Shown: one piece after another, positions 32,601 through 45,700 of the stretch
Position numbering within the stretch: the first letter of the stretch is position 1
How the letters are laid out: the number at the start of each line of letters is the position of its first letter
NCBI RefSeq assembly: GCF_042186555.1
Contig: NC_133335.1
Span: 179,701,419-179,765,418 of the forward strand
Reading direction: 5' to 3'
Source of the DNA: Aquarana catesbeiana
Lineage: Eukaryota; Chordata; Amphibia; Anura; Ranidae
DNA length: 64,000 bases
Position numbers and translations under genes: made by a program
Notes under the pieces: generated by a model
The model's input: only the letters and a program-made list of their open reading frames with translations
The model's database searches: none
What the model was told of the DNA's origin: nothing

Positions 32601-32807
32601 AAGTTGAAGAAGTACTTAAGCCTTGGGGAGTAACCAAAACTGAATTATCTTTTACAAAGGGGGGGGGGGGGTGATAAAAATCTAGCTTGTACCCTAGTGC
32701 AAACTTCTGGGAAAATCAGTGAGCCAATCACAAAAGTAGGAAATGCCATTTCTGGGGACGTTTTGTACACCGATGGTGTATAGAATGCCTCTAGGTTGCC
32801 ATGTTGC

Positions 32808-33172
32808 ATCGACCATACCTCCCAACTTTTTGAGATGGGAATGAGGGACACCTATTAGCAAAAGTATGTAGGCATAGGACACGCCCCCTGCCACACCTCC
32901 TTAAAGGAGAATTATGCAAAAATAATTATTAGTTAAAACCACAAGTGCTTTTTTTACCACTACTATTTCTTTATATTGGCTTTTGAAATGTACAAATGCA
33001 ACAATTTAGAAATCGGATGAAAGGTTTAACACTGGGAAAAACATTTTGATACATAAATAGTGCATTTTATATACAGGTATATGCATCAGACCAAAATGAG
33101 GGACAAATGAGGAGGAATGAGGGACAGAGGGACTTTGTTCCAAATCAAGAACAGTTGGGAGCTATGATCGAC
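32808..33172. mobile_element. 353-bp MITE, probably hAT
   Basis: Starts CATACCTCCCAACT and ends with the reverse complement of CATAGCTCCCAACT. ATCGAC flanks it at 32,808-32,813 and 33,167-33,172. Inner ATGAGGGAC blocks pair across the element. Six matching flanking bases are fewer than the eight expected for hAT, so one base on each side may have mutated. Confidence 0.8.
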
Positions 33173-34026
33173 TACAGAAAATGACAGGACTGCAGATTGA
33201 AAAGAAAAGGTCCTTTAAAATAACATTAAGTTACGTGGTTGCGTAGCAATTGCATATGCTTTTTTAATATATTTTTTCCACAACAGCGGAGTTACCCTTT
33301 AAGTATTTGGAATAATGAGGATCTAGTATCTAGGATCTTGTGTATACATATGTAAGTATTCCTGTCATATAAAAAGTATGGTAACAGCCAGAGATTGCTA
33401 AAATATTTGTGTGTTCTTGAAAACTCAGCATGATTCACATATAACACAAGAAAAGGAAAAGCATGGCAGGTGATGCACCAGAATTATATGTGTATTGTTA
33501 TTATTTTTTAATATGCTATGGAGCACTCTGAACACCTCTGTGTCACCTTGCCTTGCCTGGTACAAAACATCAACTCAGGAAGGCAGAAGTAATCTGCCAT
33601 TTTATACTTACTGCTAGCTGAAAATTCAGGTTATAAGCTATTCCACACAGGTCACTAACCTGTACTAATTTTATTCTTTTATGTTAGCAGTTCACACTGC
33701 AGTAGAGGCCTTTATACAGTTTAAAGATAGCCAATCAAAGACACACAATTACAGTACATTGTCATAGATTTTGTTTGATCTTAGAGCACTGAACACATTT
33801 TAAAAGAGTTCATTATGAACACTGTGAACCTATAAATGGTGGTGTCTTGTAAAAGGAGTATGTTGGTCCTTCCAATACCTAATTTTTGGTCAATGTTATT
33901 AAAGAAGAATTTAAAAAAGATACACAGTGTATGTAACGGTTGAGGCCTTTCCTGGTAATACTTTCTGCATGCAGTTTGCTGCAGCCAATAAAGGGAGCTT
34001 AGTGCCATTTCCATAATTTCTGATAA
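33173..34026. other. No feature seen
   Basis: AT-rich sequence, probably old intergenic DNA. The small frames have no domain. Confidence 0.55.
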
Positions 34027-35014
34027 TTAACCGATTCGATACTGGGCACTTTTACCCCCTTCCTGCCCAAGGCCAATTTTCAGCTTTCAGTGCTGTCGCA
34101 CTTTTAATGACAATTGTGCGGTCATGCGACACTGTACCCTAACAACAATTTTATAATTTTTTTGGAGACAGATAGAGCTTTTGTCTGGTGGTATTCAATC
34201 GCCACTGGGTTTTTAATTTTTTGGTAAAAAAAAACAAAAAAAATCGAACATTTTGAAAAAAAAATGTTGTACTTAGCTTCTGATAGAAAATTTAGTAAAT
34301 AAGTAATTTTTCTCATTCACTGATGTGCGCCGATGAGGCTGCACTGATGGGCACTGATAGGCTGCACTGATGGGCACTGATGAAGCGGCACTGATGAGAT
34401 GGCACTGATAAGGTCGCAATGATGAGGAGGCACTAATATGCAGAACTGATGGGCACTAATATGCAGAACTGATGGGCACTGATAGGCGGCATGGATAGGT
34501 GGCACTGATGGGTATTGAAAGGCAGCCCTGATTGGCATCATTGATGGACACTGATTCACATCACTGATGGGCACTGATTGGCAACACTGCTGGGCACTGA
34601 CTGGCATCACTGATGGGCACTGTTGGAGCAGAACTGATAATAAGGGCACTGATAAGAAGTACCCTGATTATCTGTACAGGTCTCCCCTGTGAGGAAATGC
34701 CACTGATAGGCTCTCCTCACCTCACGCGCTGTCAATGTGAGGAGAGAAAAGCTGATAACCCTCATTTCCTTGCTTACATGTGATCAGCTGTGACACGGCT
34801 GATCACATGGGTAAAGAGCTGCGCTATCGGCTCTTTACCGAGACCAGGGATGCGCCGGGTCCCGGGAACACATCAGCCACCGATTGCTGCGCTGCATGCC
34901 CCTACAGGCACACAAGCGTGATGAGAGTGGGACGACATCGTATGATGACGTCCCAGAACAATAAAACCACACCGCAGCTGTCATTTCCCTATACAGCGGG
35001 TGGGAGGTGGTTAA
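34027..35014. mobile_element. TTAA-flanked piggyBac MITE with internal minisatellite
   Basis: TTAA at 34,027-34,030 and 35,011-35,014. The left subterminal sequence (CACTTTTACCCCCTTCCTGC, GTGCGGTCATGCGACACTGT) is the standard left end of this frog family. The right end closes GGTGGGAGGTGG. A run of GGGCACTGATG-based units fills 34,320-34,640. Confidence 0.85.
34320..34640. repeat. GGGCACTGATG minisatellite
   Basis: Degenerate 11-22-bp units such as GGGCACTGATAGGCTGCACT. The minus-strand 110-codon frame across it is a translation artefact. Confidence 0.85.
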
Positions 35015-35069
35015 ATAAGGCAAATATGGAATGGGGTGAGCGAGTAAATCAATGGTTTTGTGTATTTAA

Positions 35070-35470
35070 AATAACAGTGGTCATATTATACACCCAGACC
35101 AAGCTGGATTCACAAAGGGCCGTCAAACAGCTGATGACTCACATCGCCTGGTCAACTGAATTCACTTGGCCAAGCTACAAGGAACGTCTACTCTGCTCCT
35201 CGCTCTGGATGCAGAAAAGGCAATCGACAGGGTCCGCTGGGATTATATGGCCTTGGTTTTGTCCAAATTTGGATTTGCAGAGCCAATATACTCAGCCACA
35301 ATGGCTCTATATACTACCCATCGGCACACGTTTATATGTCTAGTACCCTGTCCACAGCCTTCGACACCTCAAACAGTACCCACCAGGTTTGCCCCCTTTC
35401 CCCATTAATCTTAATATGCTAATTTGAACCCATGCTGAGTGTATTCATTCCCACCCTTATATCTTGGGCT
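35070..35470 (+). pseudogene. L1/Tx1-type LINE, first RT blocks
   Basis: In the plus frames the sequence reads DQAGFTKGRQTADDSHRL, then LLLALDAEKAIDRVRWDYM, LSKFGFAEPIYS..ALYTT and, out of frame near 35,382, the remains of 'RQGCPLSPL'. These are L1 reverse-transcriptase blocks; LDAEKAIDRV holds the first catalytic Asp. One stop falls before IHLAKLQG and a frameshift in the last block. The element continues at 36,289 after a piggyBac MITE. Confidence 0.85.
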
Positions 35471-36288
35471 TTAACCACTTCAGCCCCGGAAGGATTTACC
35501 CACTTCCTGACCAGGCCATTTTTTGCGATATGGCACTGCGTCGCTTTAACTGGTAATTGCGTATTCGTGCGACGTTGTACCTAAACAAAACTTATGTCCC
35601 TTTTTTCCCCACAAATAGAGCTTTCTTTTGGTGGTATTTGATCACCTCTGCGTTTTTTTAATTTTTTGCGCTATAGTAACAGTTTAGGCCAATATGTATT
35701 CTTCTACATATTTTTGGTAAAAAAAAAAATCGCAATAAGCGTATATTGATTGGTTTGTGCAAAAGTTATAGCATCTACAAAATAGGGGGTATATTTATGG
35801 CATTTTTATTATTTATTTTTTACTAGTAATAGCGGTGATAAGCGATTTTTAGCGGGACTGCAACATTGCGGACAGATCGGACACTTTTGACACTTTTTTG
35901 GTACATTTATACAGTGATCAGAGCTACAAATAGCCACTGATTACTAAATTACATAAATGTCACTGGCAAGGAAGGGGTTAACAATAGGGGCAATCAAGGG
36001 GTTATGTGTTCTCTAGGGAGGTGTTTCTAACTGTGGGGGGTAGTGTACTGACTGGAAGTAGAGAGAGATCGCTGTTCCTGATCACTAGGAACAGACGATC
36101 TCTCTCTACTCCCCCGTCAGAACGGGGATCTGTTTGTTTACATACACAGATTCCCATTCTGGCTCTCTATTGAGCGATCATGGGTGGCCGGCGGACCTCA
36201 CGGCCGCTGGCCAAGCGCCTACAGCGGTTTGCGCAGCCGCGCCAACCTGCCACCGTACAACAACGGCGGCTGATCGGCAAGAGGTTAC
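35471..36288. mobile_element. piggyBac MITE inserted in the LINE RT domain
   Basis: TTAA at 35,471-35,474 and TTAC at 36,285-36,288 (one base diverged). The left end CCACTTCAGCCCCGGAAGG, then GGCACTGCGTCGCTTTAACT, is the canonical family start. The interior has a short palindrome, AGAGAGATCGCTGTTCCTGA..AGGAACAGACGATCTCTCT, at about 36,060-36,107. Confidence 0.85.
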
Positions 36289-37256
36289 CATAGGAGACTC
36301 AAGGCACATCATTAGTCTCTTTGCCAATGACATCATTTTAATATTGACGAATCCTGTAAATCCCTGGTTTTGGTACATAAAACATTTCAAATGTTTAACA
36401 CTGTGTCTTATTATAAGGTCAATGAGACAAAATCTTATGTATTAGACATAGGAGTGCAGCTGGATGATAAAAAACATCTTCAGACCAATTTACTGTATGT
36501 ATGAAGTGACCAGGGGGTAGCTTATTTATTTATTTATTAACCTCAGCCCTTCTGTGGAGGCTCTGTTTAAGAAAAAGTATACTCCTTTCCTACAAGCCCT
36601 GAATGGAACATTAACCAAACTAGCCTAATTACAATTGACTTGGTCAAGACAACTGGCTGCTTTTAAAATGCAAATCCTTCTGCAGCTATTTTATATATTT
36701 CATAGGTGTGTACAACCTATTGCATTACAGTGTGTACCCTAAAGCTCTAACATATGTGTGTGTGTCTACATATATATGATTCCTGCCTGCACAATGAAAG
36801 AGAAGTGTGTAAACACTTATGGCAGAGTATGCCCAGGCACATCTGGAACACCCTGTGCGCATGTCTATGATCTATTTAGAACACTACCCATACCTATTCC
36901 TAACTCCTTCTCTTCTATCCAGACAGAATTAAACAGATACCTCTAAGAGGATAAGAAGGCAAGATGCACATTCAGCAAATTAATGAAATCAAGGAAGGCA
37001 GGAGGAGTTGGGCATATGAATCTCCAAAATTGCTACACAGCAACCATTCTGGCTCAACTCAAATCGTGGTTCCACTCGACCCCACTTCCATTATGGGCAA
37101 ATCTCAAAAAATTACATCTACCAGGGAAAATCTTGCTTAATTGTCTATTAGCCTACCAATTTCTTCTCTATACTCCCAACCACCTCTCGTTAGTAATCTG
37201 GGCCACACTATCAGCATGGCGAAGTTTATGCACAATTCTGAATAGCTTGTTTAAGC
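36289..37256 (+). pseudogene. L1/Tx1-type LINE, catalytic box and thumb
   Basis: HIISLFANDIILILTNP is the L1 RT catalytic block. Families have F[AV]DD here, and this copy reads FAND, so the first Asp of the pair is Asn. After several stops (36,480-36,760), a clean stretch from 36,983 reads MKSRKAGGVGHMNLQNCYTA.. LAQLKSWFH..PLPLWANLKKLHLPGK, matching the L1 region after the RT. The frame is then cut by a hAT at 37,257. Confidence 0.85.
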
Positions 37257-38361
37257 TAGACATGTGAAGAATGGAAAAATGAGTTTTGTTTATTTTTAGA
37301 TAGATTCGTTATGTTACTAATTTAGTTTTGTTGATTCGTTTTGGAATTCGTTTAGTTTAGTTCAGTTTTGTTTATGAATTTTCTAACGAATTCCACATTT
37401 TTGGAACGATTTGAAAAATTATCGACCAATTCTAATCTGTGTGAAGAATAGCTGGTTGTTAAAGAGCAGTCGCGGAAGCTGGCCGCTGCATCCTTAACAA
37501 ATGATGACTCATAATCTGTCAGCGGGCTTCCTCACTGACAGCTGAAATGTAAACAAAAGAATGCCGACAATGAAAAATGCAGAAAAATACAGTCTGGTAT
37601 GGATTTTAAGGGGCGCTCCACACCAATATTTTTTTTTTAAATGGCTTGAGGTCCCCCCCAAAATCCCTATCAGACCCTTATTCAGGGTGCAGCCTAGGAA
37701 AGGGGGGGGGGTGAGTATCCCCCTCCCAAACCATACCAGGCCACATGCCCTCAACATGAGAGAGTGCTTTGATGGGGACAAGGGCCTCTTCCCCACAACC
37801 CTGGGCCAGTTGTTGGCAGGGGGCTTATCAGAATCTGGAAGCCTCCTTTAACAAGGGGACACCCAGATCCAGCCCCGCCCCCATTTGAAGGAGTAGGGTG
37901 GGATCTGGGGGTCCCCTTGTTAAAGGAGGCTTACCAAAGAAGTGTACCACCAAAGAAGTGTAAAAAGTAAATAAAGTCACAACGCAAGTTTTTGACAAGT
38001 CCTTTATTAGAAAATCAAAAATCAAAAACAATGTTCCCCAGTGTAGATCCAATGTCAATCATGACGCCTGCCGCCACCGCCGACTCGAAAAAAGAAAAAA
38101 AAAGAAAACCTTCCGGTCCCAAAAAGAGCTCCTGCCGTCTGCCAGTTCCGCCATCTGACAGTTCTTAAATAGCTAAGGGGCGGGGCAATTCATTTGTTTA
38201 CATTCATCTATCAGCGGAAAAGCCCGTTAGAAAACAAATATACAAAATTAAATGAATTTCAACGGAATTCATTACTATTTAATTCAGATACACCTGAATC
38301 TCTTAATAACCAAAAAATTGTCCGAATTTATATTCAGACCGAAACAAATTGCACATGTCTA
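37257..38361. mobile_element. 1.1-kb hAT with TAGACATGTG ends
   Basis: Begins TAGACATGTGAAGAATGG and ends with the reverse complement of TAGACATGTGCAATTTGTTT. No exact 8-bp duplication remains. It contains the module GTCTGGTATGGATTTTAAGG and GGACACCCAGATCC.. (37,585-37,960) that also occurs in the hATs at 25,424 and 54,245. Confidence 0.75.
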
Positions 38362-38860
38362 CTCTATTAGAAAAAAATAGAAAAAATAGAAAAAATAAAA
38401 GCTGGTGACTTTTCCATCTGGCTTATCGGAGCCCCAATATCTGCCTGCTTACCACGTTTGAACTGTGTTTACTTTTAGCGGCCATTTATACATTTGTTTG
38501 ATTCAAGTACATGTGCATTTTATTATTGGTGCAAGCCAGCTATTGCTGTGCATGTAGTATATTATTATTTTGTGTGCCCACTTTGCACTAATGTTGTTGA
38601 ACTTTTGCATTCATTTTGATTCACTGTTTGTTTGCACTAGGGTATGTGTATTTCATTGGTTGGTGCAAGCCAATATTCTTCAGCACTCAGTCTATGTGTA
38701 CTGTATTGGTGCAAGCCAATATCATTTAACACTTATTTTATTTATTTATTCACTGTGCATTCATTTTGCAGGTATGCACTTTTATTGGTTCACACCCACA
38801 CATGCTTCACTTTTAGCACTGCACTTTTTTTTACTTTTCATGTCTACTGTAAGCCTACAT
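38362..38860. repeat. Unidentified repeat with TTGGTGCAAGCCA motif
   Basis: TTGGTGCAAGCCA.TAT recurs three times (about 38,526, 38,660 and 38,707) and TTCATTTTG.. twice. The overlapping open frames are only the translation of these partial repeats. Nothing recognised; it lies between two parts of the same LINE and so is probably an insertion. Confidence 0.4.
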
Positions 38861-38869
38861 CATTAACAT

Positions 38870-39990
38870 TACCTCTAGACATATTAGCCATTATTATCCC
38901 GGACCTCAACCTGCAGAGCTGGCATAACAGAGGTATCTGAACCACAGATGACCTTTACATTGGCCCGGCCATTGTAAATAGAGTTTAATTTACCTGACAG
39001 CGAATATTATAAATGCTTGCAGGTTTCCCATCTTTTATTGCGTAGCGGGAGACCCAGTATATACTTGCCTTGGCAAGCTGCTCAATATTATCGAGCAACT
39101 CGCACCAACCTAATTTCATTATTTTATTCAGTTTTACACCACAAATCTGAATACATCAAAACATCTAACATTGTAGCATGGGAAAAAAACTTAGACACTG
39201 AGTACACAACTAAACAATGGCAGAAGGCCATAACATATGCAGTGACACGCAGAGTAAATTTATGGGAATTGACCCAGAAAATTCTGTTCCGCCTGTACCT
39301 GGCATTGTACTGACTTTCTAAATTTACTCTGCATACCCCCCCCCCCCACCTGTTGGAGAAACTATGAGCATCCAGGCACGCTTTTCCACACTCTTTGGTC
39401 ATGCCCCAGTATATGTCCATTTTGGCTTTCTATCTTTAATTTATTAACACAGGTTTTGGGTTTCACTATGGCACCGACACCTGATCTTGCACTACTATTC
39501 CTGGTAGCACAAGATCACGTGTTGGTGCCATAGTGAAACCCAAAACCTGTTATTCCCACACCATTAAGAACTGCGGCGATTCACATCCTATTAGCAGCTT
39601 GACTTTCATTAGTTAAGAATTGGAAAAATGTAAAACCCCCTGATCTAAAAGAGGTGATTAACATTATACAAACCCATTGCACATATAGAATCCTGTTTGC
39701 ATCTATTGTTGGGAAATATAATCTAAAGGTTGAGCTTTGGGAACCTTGGTTGGAGTGGTTGAAGAAGCTTCCAAACTAGGAAACTGCATTGCCTTATTCT
39801 CGATCATTAGGGGCTTGTTATAACTATAATGACCTAAACAGCTTATCCTTGAAAAACTATGTATATGGGTTTAAATTATACAAGACTCTGGATAACGATT
39901 GCCTGACTGCTCTGGTTTTTCTTTGTTTAAGGTTACTTATTATAAGAACGATTCTCTAAAATGCTGAACTTTCTTACTGTACCCAAAATT
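38870..39990 (+). pseudogene. L1/Tx1-type LINE, ORF2 C-terminal part
   Basis: IIPDLNLQSWHNRGI, then LQVSHLLLRSG, then IVAWEKNLDTEYTTKQWQKAI and TQKILFRLYLAL match the L1 ORF2 C-terminal region in order (PDLN..W..KGI, WE.DL, QKIL.RWY). After a frameshift, the family's zinc-knuckle region and the FNLLTQVLGFTMAP.PDLALLFLV segment follow up to about 39,530. Many stops. A 41-bp inverted duplication disrupts the last block at 39,449-39,550. Confidence 0.8.
39449..39550. repeat. 41-bp hairpin with 20-bp loop
   Basis: Left arm 39,449-39,489 (ACAGGTTTTGGGTTTCACTA..) and right arm 39,510-39,550 are reverse complements with two mismatches. The left arm and loop are ordinary LINE sequence (LTQVLGFTMAPTPDLA..); the right arm is an inverted copy of it. 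Confidence 0.93.
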
Positions 39991-40990
39991 TAGATTTTCT
40001 CTGCTCGTTCACAGGGTATCTTCATTGGTGTTTGTATGTGTTTCTTTTTAAAACCCAACAAAGATATATTGCAACAAAAATAGCAGTGGTCCAGACAGCC
40101 TGGTTTCACCGAGCTCTGTCAATTTCTATAACTATCCTCCAAAGAGCCTGCCAACCCAGTGTGTGTGGGCTGCAGGCTCTGGGGAAAAGTGATTTTGCAG
40201 GGTGCATGGCATGCTGTATAACTATCCTCCAGACAACCTGTACAGAGCAATCTTTTGGCAAGTGACTGATAATGTCTATGGTCATAAAACAAGCAGTACA
40301 GTGCTCTTGCAAAGTAGAATGACATTTCATTCTGAGAGGGAGCATTGTATGCAATACGCCAATATGTCTGGGAACGGGTTTTCTAAGATCCTCTCAACTA
40401 AAAGAGAAAGAAAACAGGTGGGGGAGGCACCCTAGAACAATATGATGCATAGAATTACGCCTGCATTAAGAGCTTATATTCAAATACTTTTATTGAGAAT
40501 TCTCTTCTCTGATATACACTGTACTCAGAAAAATCAGGTTTCTTGAAACAGGATCTCACTATGATAACCTTGGGGGTTCTAGGCTTGAAGTTGAGGGTTT
40601 TATGGTGATGCAGAATAACTCATGCCTTCCACATAAAACTTTTCACTGGAGTTTTATTCTTTCATAATTACATGTTAAATAATCTGCTCTCATTAAGAAT
40701 TAGAATATTGTTTTTAAAATGAGAAGCTATAGAAATCCCTAAATACAAGCAATTAACACATAGATTCACTGCCGTGGGGAAACAGCTAGCATGCAGTCCA
40801 ACATCTAACAGCCTCTTATACTTCAGCATCAACTCCCAAAGCTGCTTGAGTAATTTTATATGCCTATGGTACCTGACATTCAAAATGTTCAATTCACAGA
40901 AATAAACTTATAGTTCTGAAACATTTACGTATTGCAATCCTTTGTCTTTTTAGAATCAGTATTTTATCTCATGCATCATTTAAACACCAC
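39991..40990. other. No gene; partial duplication
   Basis: TATAACTATCCTCCA occurs at about 40,128 and 40,214 within a diverged direct duplication. Open frames at 40,032-40,435 are small and domain-free. The rest (40,440-40,990) shows nothing. Confidence 0.5.
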
Positions 40991-40993
40991 CTC

Positions 40994-41154
40994 TAACAGT
41001 GTTGCCAACCCTCCGTAGTGAAATTTACTGGCAGGATGTCAAAATTTACAAACGGCACCAATTTTTTACTGGCAAACATCATGAAATGTACTCACAGAGC
41101 CGCATTTTTTACTGGCACTGAAAAAAGTACCTACAATGACCGTTTTCAGTGCTA
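40994..41154. mobile_element. hAT-like left end with CAGTGTTGCCAACC terminus
   Basis: CAGTGTTGCCAACCCTCC followed by TTTACTGGCA repeated three times is a frog hAT terminus type I recognise. No right end was found; the 31-bp array starts directly after it, as arrays do inside other hATs here. Confidence 0.55.
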
Positions 41155-42545
41155 AACAAGAGACAGTTAGAGACTGCAGACATAATACAGGAGACGGTCA
41201 GAGACTGCAGACATGATACAAGAGACGGTCAGAGACTGCAGACATAATATAGGAGAAGGTCAGAGACTGTAGACATGATACAAGAGATAGTCAGAGACTG
41301 TAGACATGATAAAGGAGATGGTCAGAGACTGCAGACATAATACAAGAGACGGTCAGAGACTGCAATCATTGTACACAAGATGGTCAGAGACTGCAGACAT
41401 AATACAAGGGATGGTCAGAGACTGCAGACATAATACAGGAGATGGTCAGAGACTGCAGACATAATATAGTAGAAGGTCAGAGACTGTAGACATGATACAA
41501 GAGACGGTCAGAGACTGTAGACATGATACAGGAGATGGTCAGAGACTGTAGACATGATACAGAAGATGGTCAGAGACTGTAGACATGATACAGGAGATGG
41601 TCAGAGACTGCAGACATAATACAGGAGATGGTCATAGAATGCAGACATGATACAAGAGACGGTCAGAGACTGCAGACATGATGTAGTAGAAGGTCAGAGA
41701 CTGTAGACATGATACAAGAGACAGTCAGAGATTGTAGACATGATACAGGAGATGGTCAGAGACTGCAGACGTAATACAGGATATGGTCAGAGACTGCAGA
41801 CATGATACAAGAGTGGGTCAGAGACTGCAGACATAATATAGGAGAAGGTCAGAGACTGTAGACATAATACAGGAGATGGTCAGAGACTGCAGACATAATA
41901 CAGGAGATGGTCAGAGAATGCAGACATGATACAAGAGACGGTCAGAGAATGCAGACATAATACAGGAGATGGTCAGAGACTGCAGACATAATACAGGAGA
42001 AGGTCAGAGACTGCAGACATAATACAGGAGATGGTCAGAGACTGCAGACATAATATAGGAGAAGGTCAGAGACTGTAGACATGATACAAGAGACGGTCAG
42101 AGACTGTAGACATGATACAGGAGATGGTCAGAGACTGCAGACCTAATACAGGAGATGGTCAGAGACTGTAGACATGATACAGGAAATGGTCAGAGACTGC
42201 AGACATAATACAGGAGATGGTCAGAGAATGCAGACATGATACAGGAGATGGTCAGAGACTGCAGACATAATGTAGCAGAAGGTCAGAGACTGTAGACATG
42301 ATACAAGAGACAGTCAGAGACTGTAGACATGATACAGGAGATGGTCAGAGACTGCAGACATAATACAGGAGATGGTCAGAGAATGCAGACATGATACAAG
42401 AGATGGTCAGAGACTGCAATCATAGTACAGGAGATGGTCAGAGACTGCAGACATGGTACAGGAGATGGTCAGAGACTGCAGACATAGTACAAGAGATGGT
42501 CAGAGACTGCATATATAATACAGGAGATGGTCAGAGACTGCAATT
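41155..42545. repeat. 31-bp minisatellite, about 45 copies
   Basis: Unit GAGATGGTCAGAGACTGCAG + ACATAATACAG. Common variants are GACGG for GATGG, TGTAG for TGCAG, and ATGATACA for ATAATACA, recurring in the same order over several units (for example near 41,460, 41,690, 42,060 and 42,270), which indicates higher-order blocks. Confidence 0.96.
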
Positions 42546-42725
42546 CCTATGGACGTTAGTACCAGATCTGTATTCCTGCAATGACTCCATTCCTTTCTCC
42601 GCCAGGGATGGCGCTAGGCTGTGTGGCTTTCCCTCTGGTGGCGCAGGGCCCTGGGGTTCTCTCTCTGATGGTGTTCTCTCAGCACTGCCCTCTCCCTCTG
42701 GAGTCCTGGGTGTACTTTCCTGGGT
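42546..42725. other. Spacer between two arrays
   Basis: Non-repetitive sequence with TGGCGC..CCCTCTGG phrases of the kind found near GC-rich hAT ends. No gene. Confidence 0.5.
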
Positions 42726-45700
42726 GTAGACCCCCCAGGACAAACCACCCCCCCTCTATTAGTACAGACCCCCACCAGGACAAACCCCCCCCATTAGTAC
42801 AGACCCCCAGGACAAATCCTCCCTCCATTAGTACAGACCCCCCCAGGACAAACCCCCCCTTCATTAGTACAGACCCCCAAGACAAACCCTCCCTCCATTA
42901 GTACAGACCCCCCAGGACAAACCCCCCCTCCATTAGTACAGACCCCCAGGACAAACCCCCCTCCATTAGTACAGACCCCCCAGGACAAACCCCCCTCCAT
43001 TAGTACAGACCCCCCAGGACAACCCCCCCTTCATTAGTACAGACCCCCAAGACAAACCCCCCTCCATTAGTACAGACCCCCCAGGACAACCCCCCCTCCA
43101 TTAGTACAGACCCCCCAGGACAAAGCCCCCCTCCATTAGTACAGACCCCCCAGGACAAACCCCCTCCATTAGTACAGACCCCCCAGGACAAACCCCCCTC
43201 CATTAGTACAGACCCCCCCAGGACAAACCCCCCCTCCATTTGTACAGACCCCCCAGGACAAACCCCCCCTCCATTAGTACAGACCCCCCCAGGACAACCC
43301 CCCCTCCATTAGTACAGACTCCCGAGGACAAACCACCCTCCATTAGTAGAGACCCCCCCCCAGGACAACCCCCTCTCCATTAGTACAGACCCCCCCAGGA
43401 CAAAGCCCTCCCTCCATTAGTACAGACCCCCCCAGGACAAACCCCCTCCATTAGTACAGACCCCCCAGGACAAAGCCCCCCCATTAGTACAGACCCCAGG
43501 ACAAATCCTCCCTCCATTAGTACAGACCCCCCCAGGACAAACCCCCCCTTCATTAGTACAGACCCCCAAGACAAACCCCCCTCCATTAGTACAGACCCCC
43601 CAGGACAACCCCCCCTCCATTAGTACAGACCCCCCAGGACAAACCCCCCCTCCATTAGTACAGACCCCCCAGGACAAACCCCCCTCCATTAGTACTGACC
43701 CCCCAGGACAACCCCCCCTTCATTAGTACAGACCCCCAAGACAAACCCCCCCTCCATTAGTACAGACCCCCCAGGACAACCCCCCTCCATTAGAACAGAC
43801 CCCCTTAAGACAGACCCCCCCTCCATTAGTACAGACCCCCCAGGACAAAGCCCCCCTCCATTAGTACAGACCCCCCCAGGACAAACCCCCTCCATTAGTA
43901 CAGACCCCCCAGGACAAACCCCCCTCCATTAGTACAGACCCCCCAGGACAAACCCCCCTCCATTAGTACAGACCCCCCAGGACAAACCCCCCCTCCATTA
44001 GTACAGACCCCCCCAGGACAACCCCCCCTCCATTAGTACAGACTCCCGAGGACAAACCACCCTCCATTAGTACAGACCCCCCAGGACAACCCCCTCTCCA
44101 TTAGTACAGACCCCCCCAGGACAAACCCCCTCCATTAGTACAGACCCCCAGGACAAAGCCCCCCATTAGTACAGACCCCCCAAGACAAACCCCCTCCATT
44201 AGTACAGACCCCCAGGACAAACCGCCCACCCTCCATTAGTACAGACCCTCCCAGGACGAACCCCCCCTCCATTAGTACAAACCCCACCAGGACAACCCCC
44301 CCTCCATTAGTACAGACCCCCCCAGGACAAACCCCCCCTCCATTAGTACAGACCCCCCAGGACAACCCCCCCTCCATTAGTACAGACTCCTGAGGACAAA
44401 CCACCCTCCATTAGTACAGACCCCCCAGGACAACCCCCTCTCCATTAGTACAGACCCCCCCAGGACAAACCCCCTCCATTAGTACAGACCCCCAGGACAA
44501 AGCCCCCCATTAGTACAGACCCCCCAAGACAAACCCCCTCCATTAGTACAGACCCCCAGGACAAACCGCCCACCCTCCATTAGTACAGACCCTCCCAGGA
44601 CGAACCCCCCCTCCATTAGTACAAACCCCACCAGGACAACCCCCCCTCCATTAGTACAGACCCCCCCAGGACAAAGCCCCCCTCCATTAGTACAGACCCC
44701 CCAGGACAAACCCCCCCTCCATTAGTACAGACCCCCAGGACAAACCGCCCACCCCCCATTAGTACAGACCCCCAGGACAAACCCCCCTCCATTAGTACAG
44801 ACCCCCAGGACAAACCGCCCTCCTCTCCATTAGTACAGACCCCCCCAGGACAAACCCCCTCCATTAGTACAGACCCCAGGACAAACCGCCGCCCCTCTCT
44901 ATTAGTACAGACCCCCCCAGGACAAACCCCCCTCCATTAGTACAGACCCCCCAGGACAAACCCCCCCTCCATTAGTGCAGACCTCCTTAGGACAGACCCC
45001 CCTCCATTAGTACAGACCCCCCAGGACAAAGCCCCCCTCCATTAGTACAGACCCCCCCAGGATAAACCCCCTCCATTAGTACAGACCCCCCAGGACAAAC
45101 CCCCCTCCATTAGTACAGATCCCCCCTCCATTAGTACAGACCCCCGTAGGACAAAGCCCCCCCTCCATTAGTACAGAGCCCCCAGGACAAACCGCCCACC
45201 CTCTATTAGTACAGACCCCCCCAGGACAACCCCCCCTCCATTAGTACAGACTCCCGAGGACAAACCACCCTCCATTAGTACAGACCCCCCAGGACAACCC
45301 CCTCTCCATTAGTACAGACCCCCCCAGGACAAAGCCCTCCCTCCATTAGTACAGACCCCCCAGAACAAACCCCCTCCATTAGTACAGACCCCCCAGGACA
45401 ACCCCCTCTCCATTAGTACAGACCCCCCCAGGACAAAGCCCTCCCTCCATTAGTACAGACCCCCCAGAACAAACCCCCTCCATTAGTACAGACCCCCCAG
45501 GACAAACCCCCTCCATTAGTACAGACCCCCAGGACAAACCGCCCACCCTCCATTAGTACAGACCCTCCCAGGACGAACCCCCTTCCATTAGTACAAACCC
45601 CCCCAGGACAACCCCCCCTCCATTAGTACAGACCCCCAGGACAAAGCCCCCCATCCATTAGTACAGACCCCCCCAGGACAAACCCCCCTCCATTAGTACA

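Noticed and set aside
36178..36390. Open frame spanning the MITE/LINE junction
   Set aside because: It joins transposon-end sequence with LINE RT sequence on the wrong strand.
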